A DNA stretch of 27,230 nt. Origin: JADJTT01 sp049306275. GTDB taxonomy: Bacteria; Bacteroidota; Bacteroidia; Chitinophagales; Saprospiraceae. The notes beneath the pieces were generated by a model. The model did not search any database. It was not told where the DNA came from and was given only the letters and a program-made list of their open reading frames with translations. The stretch covers positions 1 to 27,230 of the forward strand of contig JBAQQB010000219.1 in assembly GCA_049306275.1 (NCBI GenBank). Direction: 5' to 3'. The position numbers were made by a program, and so were the translations under genes. The first letter of the stretch is position 1; each line of letters begins with the position of its first letter. This document shows, piece by piece, positions 15,685 to 23,361 of the stretch.

Positions 15685-18469
15685 AGCTGCCGGTTTTGAA
15701 TTGGTACGCAACAGAGAAAATGGGCGCGCCGAAAATAGAGAGTTTATATCCTTTGATGCTGTTGTTCTCATTGACAAAATAGACCGAATAGGCATTCCTC
15801 CTGCCCACCGCGTTGTACACGGAGAATATCCAGGTTCCATGAAAAGCCTTTCTGACCGACAAGTTGCCTTCCAGTTTGGCGGACAGGTCGATCCGCACAT
15901 AATCCGGAATCCGGTACTGGTTGCGCTCCGAATAGTGGATAACATTGTAGCCGTCAAGAAAATACGCCCCCGCCGGGTAGGTGATGGGCCTGCCGGTGGA
16001 GTAGACGAAATTGAACGACACTTCAAACCGGCGGCTGAAGCGGTAGTTGGCCACCAGGTTGACGGAATGAGGCTTGTCGTAGTTGGAGGGATAGGGCTTC
16101 CCGAAATTGATCTGCTCGCCCGTGGCCGGTATATCGACGAGCACGCTGGTAGTGGAATAGGTATAGTTCACCCAGCCGTTGAGCGCTCCTTTCGGTTTTT
16201 TCAGCATGAATTCGACTCCCCAGGCATTGAGGTCACCCGGTAGCACGTCCCATTCTGGCGCCTCACTGACCAGCAGGTTGGCCCCCTCCCTGAATTCGAC
16301 CTGGTTGGCCACTTTTTTGTAGTAGCCCTCAGCCGACCATTCGAGTTTTAAGCGCGGCAAGGCAGCGTAGAGCCCCAGCGAAAACTGGTCGCCTCTCATA
16401 GGTCCGATATGGGGGTCCACGAGTTTCCAGCGGTCTGAGGGCGCCAGGGCCACAGTGTTCGACAGCAGGAAGAGGTATTGGTGCATGCGGTTGTAGGAGG
16501 CTTTCAGGGAAAGTCCGTCGTGGATTTTCCACCTGGCCCCGGCGCGAAAATCCGGGTTGCGGTAGCTTGCGGCGGACTCAAAATCGCCATAGCTCAAGGT
16601 ATCGGAGATGGTCTGTTCGTTTTTGGGCTGGCCGGTTTCGTAGGCGAATACCTGGGCAGGACCGAGGTAGCTGAAGAGGTTGTACCGCAGGCCGGCATTC
16701 AGTGTCAGCGCCGGGCTGACGAACCATTCAGCCTGGGCGAACAGGCCGGACTCCAGACCCTGCTCCTCGCCCAACTCCAGGGGTTGAACCTGGCTGTTTT
16801 CGCCAAAGGGCCGAAGAGAGCCCTTGCTCACCCGGTAGAGACTGGCGCCTAGACCGGCAACAGCGGTGAAACGGGTGGCGGGCCGGAGTGTAAAAGAAGC
16901 GTTCAGGGCATTGTGCTCCAGGCTGTTGCGCTGCCGGTAGGCCGCAAATTCGAGCTGCTCGTCCTCATTGACCGAGCGGTAGGAAGCGTGCACGAGGTCG
17001 ACGTCCAGGCTGTGTTTGTTGTTGAAAAACCGCCTCCAGTTGAGGGAAGCGCCCCTGTTTTCGTAGAAATAATTAAAACTGCCAGCCAGCCTGGTATCGT
17101 CGGTGCTGAAATACCCCAACAGTTTGAGCTGATTTTTTTCATCCAGGTCTACCGTCACATTTGCCAGCATATCCGCAAAGCTGGCGCTGCTGTTTTTGAT
17201 GTTTTCGTCGCGAACCAGCTTGAGCACCCAATCGGAGTAGGTGGAGCGCAGGCTGAGCAGGAAGCTGGCCTTGTCTTTCACGATAGGCCCTTCGGCCTGT
17301 ATCTTCCCGGTGATCGGGCTGATGCCGCCGCGCAAGGCAAATTTTTTGCGGTTGCCGGTTTTGGACTGCACCTCGAAGATAGACGAAAGCCTGCCCCCGT
17401 ACTGAGCCGGGATATTGCTTTTCAGCAGGGAAAACTCGCGTATGGCGTCTGAGTTGAACACCGAGAAGAAGCCCAGGAAGTGGGAGGTGTTGTAAATGGG
17501 GATATTGTCGATGAAAAACATGTTTTGGTCTGCGGGACTGCCCCGCACGTTGAACCCCGCGGCGCCTTCGCCCACGCTCTGCACGCCTGGCAGCAGCTGC
17601 GCCACCTTGAGCACATCTCCTTCCCCCAGCACCATGGGGATGGAGCGCACATCCCTAACAGCCAGGTTTTCGAAGCCCATTTGCGAACCCGACACATTGT
17701 TGTAGCGGTCGGAGCTGACCACCACGCTGCTGAGCACAAAGGATTTGGATACCAGGGCCAGGTCGAGCGTTCCAGACGACAGAACCACCAATTCAAATCG
17801 CTTTGCCTCGTGGTTCAGGCTGCTCACCTCCACCGTATAGCGCCCCTTTTTGAGTGGTATGGTGAAAAAGCCCGACTCATCCGTCGCCGTGCCCGCACCG
17901 GTCTGTACGACGAAAAAGGTCGCCCCGATCACCGGCGTCTCGCCGCCCGCATCGGTGATATGACCGCTGATAGCAGAAGTGCGTTCCCTGGCGCCGGCTT
18001 TTTCATTGCCCACCGTGACCGTGTTGCTCACCAACTCACTGGAGGTTTCCAGGAAAGAGCCGGCGGCAGGAGGGCTTTCCTTTTCGATGGCTGCTTCCCC
18101 GGCGAAAAAGTCCGGCCTGAGGCTCGTTTGCACCGGTTCTCCCTTTTCAAAAAACAGGTTGCCGCGCCGGTCGGCCGAAACAACGATGTCCGTCCCTTCG
18201 AGGTAATCGTCCAGTACATCCAGCAACAGGGCGTCGCCCTTGCGAAAGGTCACCGGAGCGCTTTGCGCGAACCACTCTTCCTCGTAATAAAACCGGAGCG
18301 GGTGCTCCGTTTCCGCCTTTTTTACAAAATCACCCCACAGGAGCTTGTCGTAGGCAGCGGCAGAAAGCAGGGGATTGTGCTGGGCAAAGACGCCGGCCGG
18401 AACAAGCAATGCCGCGAAAAGAAGAGGCATGACCCCCGACAGGCTTTTTTGTAGAGCGCTACAACTCAT
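15674..18469 (-). CDS. TonB-dependent receptor with STN-like and carboxypeptidase-regulatory-like N-terminal domains (931 aa)
   Basis: Outer-membrane TonB-dependent receptor. Signal peptide about 1-30 (PAGVFAQ); a second in-frame ATG at 18430 would give a shorter signal but does not change the mature protein. Residues about 40-108 (WGDFVKKAETEHPLRFYYEEEWF...LLLDVLDDYLEGTDIVV) resemble the STN/secretin-N fold that signalling receptors use to contact anti-sigma factors. A carboxypeptidase-regulatory-like domain is at about 166-245 (ISGHITDAGGETPVIGATFF). The plug is at about 270-372 (GFNVRGSPADQNMFFIDNIPIYN, IPAQYGGRLSSIFEVQSK), then the barrel. It overlaps both neighbours by 11 bp. No sigma or anti-sigma gene is in the window. 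It is not of the SusC type; its partner is DUF4249. Confidence 0.93.
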   Translation of the reverse strand: MSCSALQKSLSGVMPLLFAALLVPAGVFAQHNPLLSAAAYDKLLWGDFVKKAETEHPLRFYYEEEWFAQSAPVTFRKGDALLLDVLDDYLEGTDIVVSADRRGNLFFEKGEPVQTSLRPDFFAGEAAIEKESPPAAGSFLETSSELVSNTVTVGNEKAGARERTSAISGHITDAGGETPVIGATFFVVQTGAGTATDESGFFTIPLKKGRYTVEVSSLNHEAKRFELVVLSSGTLDLALVSKSFVLSSVVVSSDRYNNVSGSQMGFENLAVRDVRSIPMVLGEGDVLKVAQLLPGVQSVGEGAAGFNVRGSPADQNMFFIDNIPIYNTSHFLGFFSVFNSDAIREFSLLKSNIPAQYGGRLSSIFEVQSKTGNRKKFALRGGISPITGKIQAEGPIVKDKASFLLSLRSTYSDWVLKLVRDENIKNSSASFADMLANVTVDLDEKNQLKLLGYFSTDDTRLAGSFNYFYENRGASLNWRRFFNNKHSLDVDLVHASYRSVNEDEQLEFAAYRQRNSLEHNALNASFTLRPATRFTAVAGLGASLYRVSKGSLRPFGENSQVQPLELGEEQGLESGLFAQAEWFVSPALTLNAGLRYNLFSYLGPAQVFAYETGQPKNEQTISDTLSYGDFESAASYRNPDFRAGARWKIHDGLSLKASYNRMHQYLFLLSNTVALAPSDRWKLVDPHIGPMRGDQFSLGLYAALPRLKLEWSAEGYYKKVANQVEFREGANLLVSEAPEWDVLPGDLNAWGVEFMLKKPKGALNGWVNYTYSTTSVLVDIPATGEQINFGKPYPSNYDKPHSVNLVANYRFSRRFEVSFNFVYSTGRPITYPAGAYFLDGYNVIHYSERNQYRIPDYVRIDLSAKLEGNLSVRKAFHGTWIFSVYNAVGRRNAYSVYFVNENNSIKGYKLSIFGAPIFSVAYQFKTGSYEE

Positions 18470-19160
18470 TGCAATATGCAGCTATTTGTTTCAGCTGCCC
18501 GGTGGTGGCTTTCCTGAAATTGATATTTTGCTTGCGGAGGAACTTTTTCACCTCCTTGCGATGGGCTGGGAACATATCCAGCCACTGTTTTTTGCGGGCG
18601 ACTTCTTGAAAAACGCCATCGCGCAAAAGGAGGAGCCTGACAGGATAGGTGATGTACTCGCCATATGGCTTCCACTGGTTGAATTCTGCCTTGAATTTTT
18701 TCTGATGCCGCGCCAGGAGGACAAAGCGGCCCTCGTACAACTTTTCCAGATAGACCGCCCCGCCGGGCAAGGCCTGCAGGGTGCGGACATGCACAAAGAC
18801 GCGGCGGTCCAGCATGAAAGAATCTGCGAGCAGATCATTCAACGCCAAATACCTGATCCAGGGCATGGATGCGGAGACGTCGAGCAACAACCGATCGCCT
18901 TCGGCATCGTAATTGATCCTCAACCCTTCGAAACGCTCTCCTTTCACAAACACCACCCCGCCGGAAAAAGCCTGATCCGGAAAAAAGGGATACCCCGCGG
19001 CCCTTGGATGCGAAGGCAGGTACTGCGTACCGTTGACCAGCAGGTCGTTGAGGCCGTACAGCGAGTCGGCCAGACTCCGCACGGAGCTGAGGGGGGATTC
19101 CTGGCAACAGGCAGTAACGACGCCCCAGCAGAGTGAAAAAAGTATGGCGGTTAGTCTCAT
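18459..19160 (-). CDS. Exported protein of unknown function, first gene of the cassette (233 aa)
   Basis: Not recognised as a named family. The N-terminus is a signal sequence with a possible lipobox (VTAC, Cys18, directly followed by a second Cys), so it may be a lipoprotein or be cut by signal peptidase I. The mature part is mixed alpha/beta with no membrane span and a basic C-terminal stretch (HRKEVKKFLRKQNINFRKATTGQLKQ). Its stop overlaps the receptor start by 11 bp. The GH92 gene ends 39 bp upstream on the same strand. Position and coupling suggest an accessory of the receptor/DUF4249 pair in the envelope; this is inference. Confidence 0.85.
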   Translation of the reverse strand: MRLTAILFSLCWGVVTACCQESPLSSVRSLADSLYGLNDLLVNGTQYLPSHPRAAGYPFFPDQAFSGGVVFVKGERFEGLRINYDAEGDRLLLDVSASMPWIRYLALNDLLADSFMLDRRVFVHVRTLQALPGGAVYLEKLYEGRFVLLARHQKKFKAEFNQWKPYGEYITYPVRLLLLRDGVFQEVARKKQWLDMFPAHRKEVKKFLRKQNINFRKATTGQLKQIAAYCNEL

Positions 19161-19199
19161 GAAGCCTAAAACTAAGACTTTTTGGGAATGATTCTTCCC

Positions 19200-21488
19200 C
19201 TATTTTGCCGGTTTGGCCGACATGTAATACACCAACTCCCCTCCGCCGGCAATTTCTTCATGCCTGATAAAATGCCGGTCCAGGCGCTTCCCGTTCAGGG
19301 TGATTCGCTGCACGTAGGCATTTTCCGGACTTTGATTGCGGGCCGATACCCTGAATACATTCCCGTTTTCAAGGGCTATCTCTGCCGACACCACCAGCGG
19401 GCTTCCGAAGACGTACTCGTCGCTACCGGGCGCCACAGGATAGAAGCCCAGCGCATTGAAGATATACCAGGCGCTCATCTGCCCAAAATCGTCGTTGCCC
19501 CCCAGGCCGTTGGGGGCAGGCCGGTACATCTTCGGCGGGATCATCCGGGCCACCTCCTGCGTGCGCCAGGGCCGGTCTGTCCAATGGTAAAGAAACGGCG
19601 CCTGATGCGAAGGCTCATTGCCATGCACGTAATTGCCGATGAGGCCCTCGCGGGTCACGTCTTCCGTTTTTTCGAAATACAGATCGGGCAGATGCATGGA
19701 AAACAGGGAGTCGAGGTATCGCCCGAAGGCTTCTTTTCCCCCGATCAGCTTCCCCAGTTCTTCCGGTTGGTGCGGCACGTAGAGGCTGTAATTCCAGGCA
19801 TTTCCTTCGATGAAACCCTGCCCGTGGGTATCCAGCGGGTCGAAATCCGGCAAAAAATTGCCCTGGCTGTCGCGCGGGCGCATGAAGCCGCACGATGGGT
19901 CGAACAGGTTCCTGTAATTGTCCGCCCGGGCCATGAATTCTTCATACACCTCCATCTTTCCCAGGCCTTTGGCCAACTGCGCGATGCACCAGTCGTCATA
20001 GGCAAACTCCAGGGTCTTCGAGGCTGAATTGCCGCTTTTATCCTCCGGCACATAGCCCAGGCGGATATAATCCGGCAGGGCGTCGAAGCGCGTGTTGCGG
20101 GCCGTTTGCACGCAGGCCTCCAGCGCGTGTTCCGCGTCGAAGCCGCGGATGCCCTTGGCATAAGCATCGGCGATCACCGACACGGCGTGGTAGCCGATCA
20201 TGCACCAGTTTTCGTTGGCATAGTGCGACCATACGGGCAGCATCCGGTGCGCGCTTTGGTCGTAATGCGCAAGCATGGATCTGATCATGTCGCTGTTGCG
20301 CGAGGGCTGGACGATGGTGAAGAGCGGATGCAGGGCGCGGTAGGTGTCCCACAGGGAAAAGGAAGTGTAGTTGGTAAAACCGTCAGCCTGATGTATGTTT
20401 TGATCCAGGCCCCGGTAGCGGCCATCCACATCCATGTAGACGGTGGGACCGAGAAATGCGTGGTAGAGCGCGGTGTAAAAATTCACCTTCTCCGCTTCAT
20501 CCATCATTTCCACGCGCACCTTGCCCAATTCGCGGTTCCATTGTTCCTGCCCTTCCCGTTTCACCCGGTCGAAATCCCAGTGCGGAATTTCGGCCCTCAT
20601 GTTCAGCAGGGCGCTCTCGGCGCTGACGGATGAAAGGCCTACCTTAACCATGATCTGCTCACCTTCAGCGGTATCGAATCCAACATACCCGCGGACCTCG
20701 CGGGCGGCGATTTCGGGGAAGTTGTTGTTCTGGTCAAAGCGCCGCCAGAATCCCCTGTACTGCTCCTGTTTCGCCTGTTTGAATCCATATGTTTTAAAAG
20801 GTTTTGAAAAAGCGATGGCGAAATAGACCGTCCGCGTGCGAGCCCAGCCGGTGGTGGTGCGGTAGCCGGTGATCAGGGTATCGCTTTCCACCCGCAGGAA
20901 GGTCCAGACATTCTTCCCCTCGTAATTGTAAATGCCGTGGGTCATATCGAGCACCAGGTGCGCACTGCCGGAAGCGGGAAAAGTATAGCGGTGCATGCCT
21001 GCCCGGGTGGAAGTGGTCAGCTCGGCCAGCACGCCGGGATCGTCGAGCAACACCCGGTAGTAATTGGGTTCCGCCGATTCGTTTTTCTTCGAAAAACGGG
21101 AGCGGTAGCCGCTATCGGGATCTTGTGCGGTACCTGGATTGAGCAGCACCTCCCCCACCCCCGGCATGAGCAGGATATCGCCCAGGTCCGAATGCCCCGT
21201 GCCGCTGAAATGGGTATGGCTGAACCCGACGATCGTGGGGTCGGTGTATTGATACCCGGCGCAATAGGCGTACACTTCCGGGATGTATTTCCCCGCGGCG
21301 TCGAACATCGGAATGGTATCCGTATCGGGGCTGAGCTGCACCGAGCCGAAAGGCACGGTCGCGCCCGGGTAGGTATGCCCCATGCGCTGGGTGCCGATGA
21401 AGGGGTTTACGTAATGAATCAGATTTTGGGCGTTGGCTTCCAAAAATGCCGTTAAAAAGAAAAGGGATAGGAAAAATGACTGTGGCAT
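19200..21488 (-). CDS. GH92-family glycoside hydrolase, probable exo-alpha-mannosidase (762 aa)
   Basis: GH92 enzymes are calcium-dependent exo-acting alpha-mannosidases that trim mannosides (1,2-, 1,3-, 1,4- or 1,6-linked) with inversion. Signal peptide about 1-21 (LEANAQ). The N-terminal beta-sandwich begins YVNPFIGTQRMGHTYPGATVPFG, a family signature. The (alpha/alpha)6 part contains GNEPSHQAPFLY with the expected catalytic acid Glu625, and GGNDDFGQMSAWY with the acidic base/metal residues Asp666-Asp667. Length and domain order are normal for the family. Linkage specificity cannot be read. Export fits action on surface or periplasmic glycan. It lies 39 bp upstream of the four-gene TonB receptor cassette, so co-transcription is likely. 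A 16-bp palindrome sits 7-22 bp before its ATG. Confidence 0.95.
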   Translation of the reverse strand: MPQSFFLSLFFLTAFLEANAQNLIHYVNPFIGTQRMGHTYPGATVPFGSVQLSPDTDTIPMFDAAGKYIPEVYAYCAGYQYTDPTIVGFSHTHFSGTGHSDLGDILLMPGVGEVLLNPGTAQDPDSGYRSRFSKKNESAEPNYYRVLLDDPGVLAELTTSTRAGMHRYTFPASGSAHLVLDMTHGIYNYEGKNVWTFLRVESDTLITGYRTTTGWARTRTVYFAIAFSKPFKTYGFKQAKQEQYRGFWRRFDQNNNFPEIAAREVRGYVGFDTAEGEQIMVKVGLSSVSAESALLNMRAEIPHWDFDRVKREGQEQWNRELGKVRVEMMDEAEKVNFYTALYHAFLGPTVYMDVDGRYRGLDQNIHQADGFTNYTSFSLWDTYRALHPLFTIVQPSRNSDMIRSMLAHYDQSAHRMLPVWSHYANENWCMIGYHAVSVIADAYAKGIRGFDAEHALEACVQTARNTRFDALPDYIRLGYVPEDKSGNSASKTLEFAYDDWCIAQLAKGLGKMEVYEEFMARADNYRNLFDPSCGFMRPRDSQGNFLPDFDPLDTHGQGFIEGNAWNYSLYVPHQPEELGKLIGGKEAFGRYLDSLFSMHLPDLYFEKTEDVTREGLIGNYVHGNEPSHQAPFLYHWTDRPWRTQEVARMIPPKMYRPAPNGLGGNDDFGQMSAWYIFNALGFYPVAPGSDEYVFGSPLVVSAEIALENGNVFRVSARNQSPENAYVQRITLNGKRLDRHFIRHEEIAGGGELVYYMSAKPAK

Positions 21489-21494
21489 AAGGTT

Positions 21495-21510
21495 AATGAT
21501 TTAAATCATT
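21495..21510. promoter_or_regulatory. 16-bp perfect palindrome, candidate Crp/Fnr-type operator
   Basis: AATGATTTAAATCATT lies in the divergent gap between the GH92 gene and the plus-strand membrane protein. The core TGAT-N4-ATCA has the spacing of Crp/Fnr-family sites. An almost identical site (one base different) lies upstream of the molybdoenzyme operon at 27026-27041. It could regulate either or both divergent genes. Confidence 0.5.
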
Positions 21511-21521
21511 GTAATTCAATG

Positions 21522-21529
21522 TGACTTTG
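21522..21529 (+). promoter_or_regulatory. Possible -7 element for the plus-strand membrane protein gene
   Basis: TGACTTTG matches the Bacteroidota -7 consensus TAnnTTTG except for one base, and lies about 32 bp before the ATG at 21562. The 16-bp palindrome at 21495-21510 would then be centred roughly 33-41 bp upstream of transcription start. No clear -33 TTTG is visible. Confidence 0.3.
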
Positions 21530-21561
21530 CATTATTTTTTCCCCATCTAAAACCCACCATT

Positions 21562-22431
21562 ATGAAACCTCAAACCTGGATCAAAACCATCGGCATCCTC
21601 TGCATCATTTTCGGGGCTAACGGCGTTTTTCGGTTTCTCTCCTCTTTTGGGATGATGCAATTTGATGATTTTTTCAAAATTTCCAGCAGTACTGTTCAGT
21701 GGATCAGGGTCTTGCTCTACTTCGGGTGCTTCGTTAGCGTCTTCTACCTCGCCGCAGGCATAATCTACCTGAAAAAATGGCGGTATGCGCAGGCCATCAT
21801 CGCCTCGGCGCTCATTGTGAGTATGCTGTATTCAGCCCTTCCGAAATTGCTGCTCGACAGCGACACCTTCCAGCATATCGCCTACGGGCATGGGATCAAT
21901 TACATCAGCGCGGGCATCGACCTGGTCTTGCTGGCCGGGGTGCTGCTTTTGAGCCGGGTTTATCATGATTCGCCGAAGGAAGCGTTTCAGGCTGCCGTAT
22001 CCAGGCGTAGTTGGAGAATACCTGCCTCCATGCTCATGGCTGTCCTTTGTTTCCTCCTGGGCGGATTGTTTTTAATGGTGGCCGTGCAATTCATTTCCAC
22101 GATCCCGATCAAAACCTACGTTTACCCATTGATATTTGGTTCTCAGTTTCTTCTCGCCGGCGCGATAGCAGGATTCACCTGGCCCGAGCACGGCTGGAAG
22201 ACGGGACTTTGGCTGGGAGGCGGCGCCTTTCTTTTCTATCCCCTGGGCTTTTTACTCGAATTCGTCTTCGAAGGCTGGGATTCTACTGCAGATCTCATCA
22301 GGGATGAAGGGCTGATGGTTCTCGGCTTTTTCCTGATGATCCTGCTGATCTCCTGCCTGGGCTGCTTCCTGGGCGCCTGGTGGAAAAGCCGCCGTATACA
22401 AAAAGAGGAAAAGTTGTCTGAGCTTCTGTAA
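21562..22431 (+). CDS. Polytopic membrane protein of unknown function (289 aa)
   Basis: The only plus-strand gene in the window. About 7-8 hydrophobic spans (roughly residues 8-30, 47-70, 77-95, 110-130, 155-180, 190-212, 218-240, 255-278) are separated by short loops, with a basic C-terminal tail (KSRRIQKEEKLSELL). No family motif is recognised. It is divergent from the GH92 gene with a 73-bp gap that holds a perfect palindrome, and convergent with the molybdoenzyme operon across a repeat-filled gap. The reading frame and codon use look like a real gene. Function unknown; there is no reason to link it to either neighbour beyond the shared upstream region. Confidence 0.85.
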   Translation: MKPQTWIKTIGILCIIFGANGVFRFLSSFGMMQFDDFFKISSSTVQWIRVLLYFGCFVSVFYLAAGIIYLKKWRYAQAIIASALIVSMLYSALPKLLLDSDTFQHIAYGHGINYISAGIDLVLLAGVLLLSRVYHDSPKEAFQAAVSRRSWRIPASMLMAVLCFLLGGLFLMVAVQFISTIPIKTYVYPLIFGSQFLLAGAIAGFTWPEHGWKTGLWLGGGAFLFYPLGFLLEFVFEGWDSTADLIRDEGLMVLGFFLMILLISCLGCFLGAWWKSRRIQKEEKLSELL

Positions 22432-22473
22432 CTCTCCCTCCAAATCCAAAGTGGTTATCATTCGTTGCCCAGC

Positions 22474-22830
22474 GCTGCCGACTCACCCCCAACCCCCTCT
22501 CTCGCCAGGTGAGGTTTACCCATAAGTTGGAACAAGCCCCAGGTTTCCGACCCACCCCCGCCCCCTCCCTTTCAAAGGGAGGGGAGCGTTATATGCTGAA
22601 AATCAATGCAATGGCACAAAATCTTATAAGGGCTTATTTGTATGATAACGCATTTTCTCAAGCTCAAAAAGCTCCCCTCCCTGATTGAGGGAGGGGCCGG
22701 GGGTGGGTCGTAAGCATCGAGCATTCCTTGATTTTCAGCATTTTGCACTGTTGAACCGAAGTTCTTTCCAGCCTCCCGATATTTATGGGCAAACCTCACC
22801 TCTCGCCAGAGCGGGGGTGAGTCGGCGGCG
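22474..22830. repeat. Outer inverted repeat enclosing REPIN-like copy 2
   Basis: The left arm (about 22474-22525) and right arm (about 22782-22830) are imperfect inverted copies. Both contain CCGACTCACCCCC, then after a short variable stretch GGTGAGGTTT and CCCATAA, with a single mismatch between the last two blocks. The CTCACCCCC end is like those of the inner element, suggesting a related but different family member into which, or next to which, the inner element settled. Confidence 0.6.
22548..22710. repeat. REPIN-like paired inverted hairpin repeat, copy 2 (163 bp)
   Basis: Arms of 40 bp (22548-22587 and 22671-22710) are inverted copies; all but one of their differences fall in the hairpin loop. 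Each arm folds on itself (CCTCCCT...AGGGAGG). Just inside the right arm, the inverted strand reads AGCTTTTTGAGCTTGA, the same as copy 1 at 6732-6747, so the two copies share more than the G+C-rich hairpins and belong to one family. Confidence 0.7.
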
Positions 22831-22887
22831 CCGGGCTTGCAGCGACTATTTGGTTTGACCCAAATAAATTTTGCCCTCCCATCGCTA

Positions 22888-23361
22888 TTAAAAACGAAAA
22901 ACCACCGCACTCAACGCATAATAAACCGCCATCAGGGCCGAAAAGACGGCGCTGGCGAAAAAACGCCAAGGCAGCCGGACTACGTTCTGCACCACGTAAT
23001 TGCCCAACAGGGAAAGGGGGATGTTCGCCAAAAAGGAATAACCGGCCACGGCCAAAAGGCCCCACCCCACTTCTTCCATTTGTCCCGAAAACAGGTAGAT
23101 GAAAAACAGGTGACGGGCGATCCACAAGGGATTGAAATACAGCATGGCCAAAGCTGTCCGGGATAAAGCGGTAGTTTGCCGACGGTCGATCCATTGGAAA
23201 TAATGGGGTATTTCCAGGGCGTACACCAGAGCGCCAACCAGGGAAATGCCCAGCATCCGGGTCCAGAGGAAATCACCCAGGATGAGCGCCGCCACGGTGT
23301 CGCCCGCGGTGTAGATGACCGCCCCGCGGATTACGTTGGCCCGGGTGTACAGTTTTTTCAT
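22888..23361 (-). CDS. Small membrane protein of unknown function coupled to the molybdoenzyme (157 aa)
   Basis: The start is the ATG at 23361, which overlaps the TGA of the molybdopterin-subunit gene (ATGA, 4 bp); a longer upstream frame is only its shadow. Four hydrophobic spans are visible (about residues 12-30, 36-52, 67-90, 98-121), with a fifth near 135-153. Notable residues are YTAGDTVAALILGD near the N-terminus and ALEIPHYFQWIDRR at 48-61. The N-terminal half has a loose look of Mpv17/PMP22 proteins (TAGD..., H-F-x-W-I-D), but the C-terminal half does not, so no family is assigned. Strict coupling suggests a role with the molybdoenzyme or its substrate; this is inference. Confidence 0.82.
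   Translation of the reverse strand: MKKLYTRANVIRGAVIYTAGDTVAALILGDFLWTRMLGISLVGALVYALEIPHYFQWIDRRQTTALSRTALAMLYFNPLWIARHLFFIYLFSGQMEEVGWGLLAVAGYSFLANIPLSLLGNYVVQNVVRLPWRFFASAVFSALMAVYYALSAVVFRF

Larger units (their letters stand above)
22432..22887. other. Intergenic region between convergent genes, filled by nested inverted repeats
   Basis: 456 bp without a convincing gene. Short open frames cross it on the minus strand but consist of translated repeat sequence. It contains an outer inverted repeat (22474-22830) enclosing a complete REPIN-like element (22548-22710), and a 13-bp perfect inverted pair TGCTGAAAATCAA (22594-22606 and 22728-22740). It separates two convergent transcription units, so the hairpins could act as a bidirectional 3' end, but no T-run terminator is seen. 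Confidence 0.7.

Noticed and set aside
15685..16026. N-terminal extension of the DUF4249 protein
   Set aside because: It overlaps the receptor's 3' coding region; the lipoprotein signal begins at 15684.
22474..22830. CRISPR array or MITE with transposase
   Set aside because: There are no evenly spaced direct repeats, no cas genes and no transposase; the repeats are inverted hairpin pairs.
22298..22910. Short minus-strand open frames across the convergent intergenic gap
   Set aside because: They translate inverted-repeat DNA and have no start context or protein-like composition.
22888..23361. Assignment of the small membrane protein to Mpv17/PMP22
   Set aside because: Only the N-terminal half looks similar; the conserved C-terminal WxxWPxxQ/NF block of that family is not visible.
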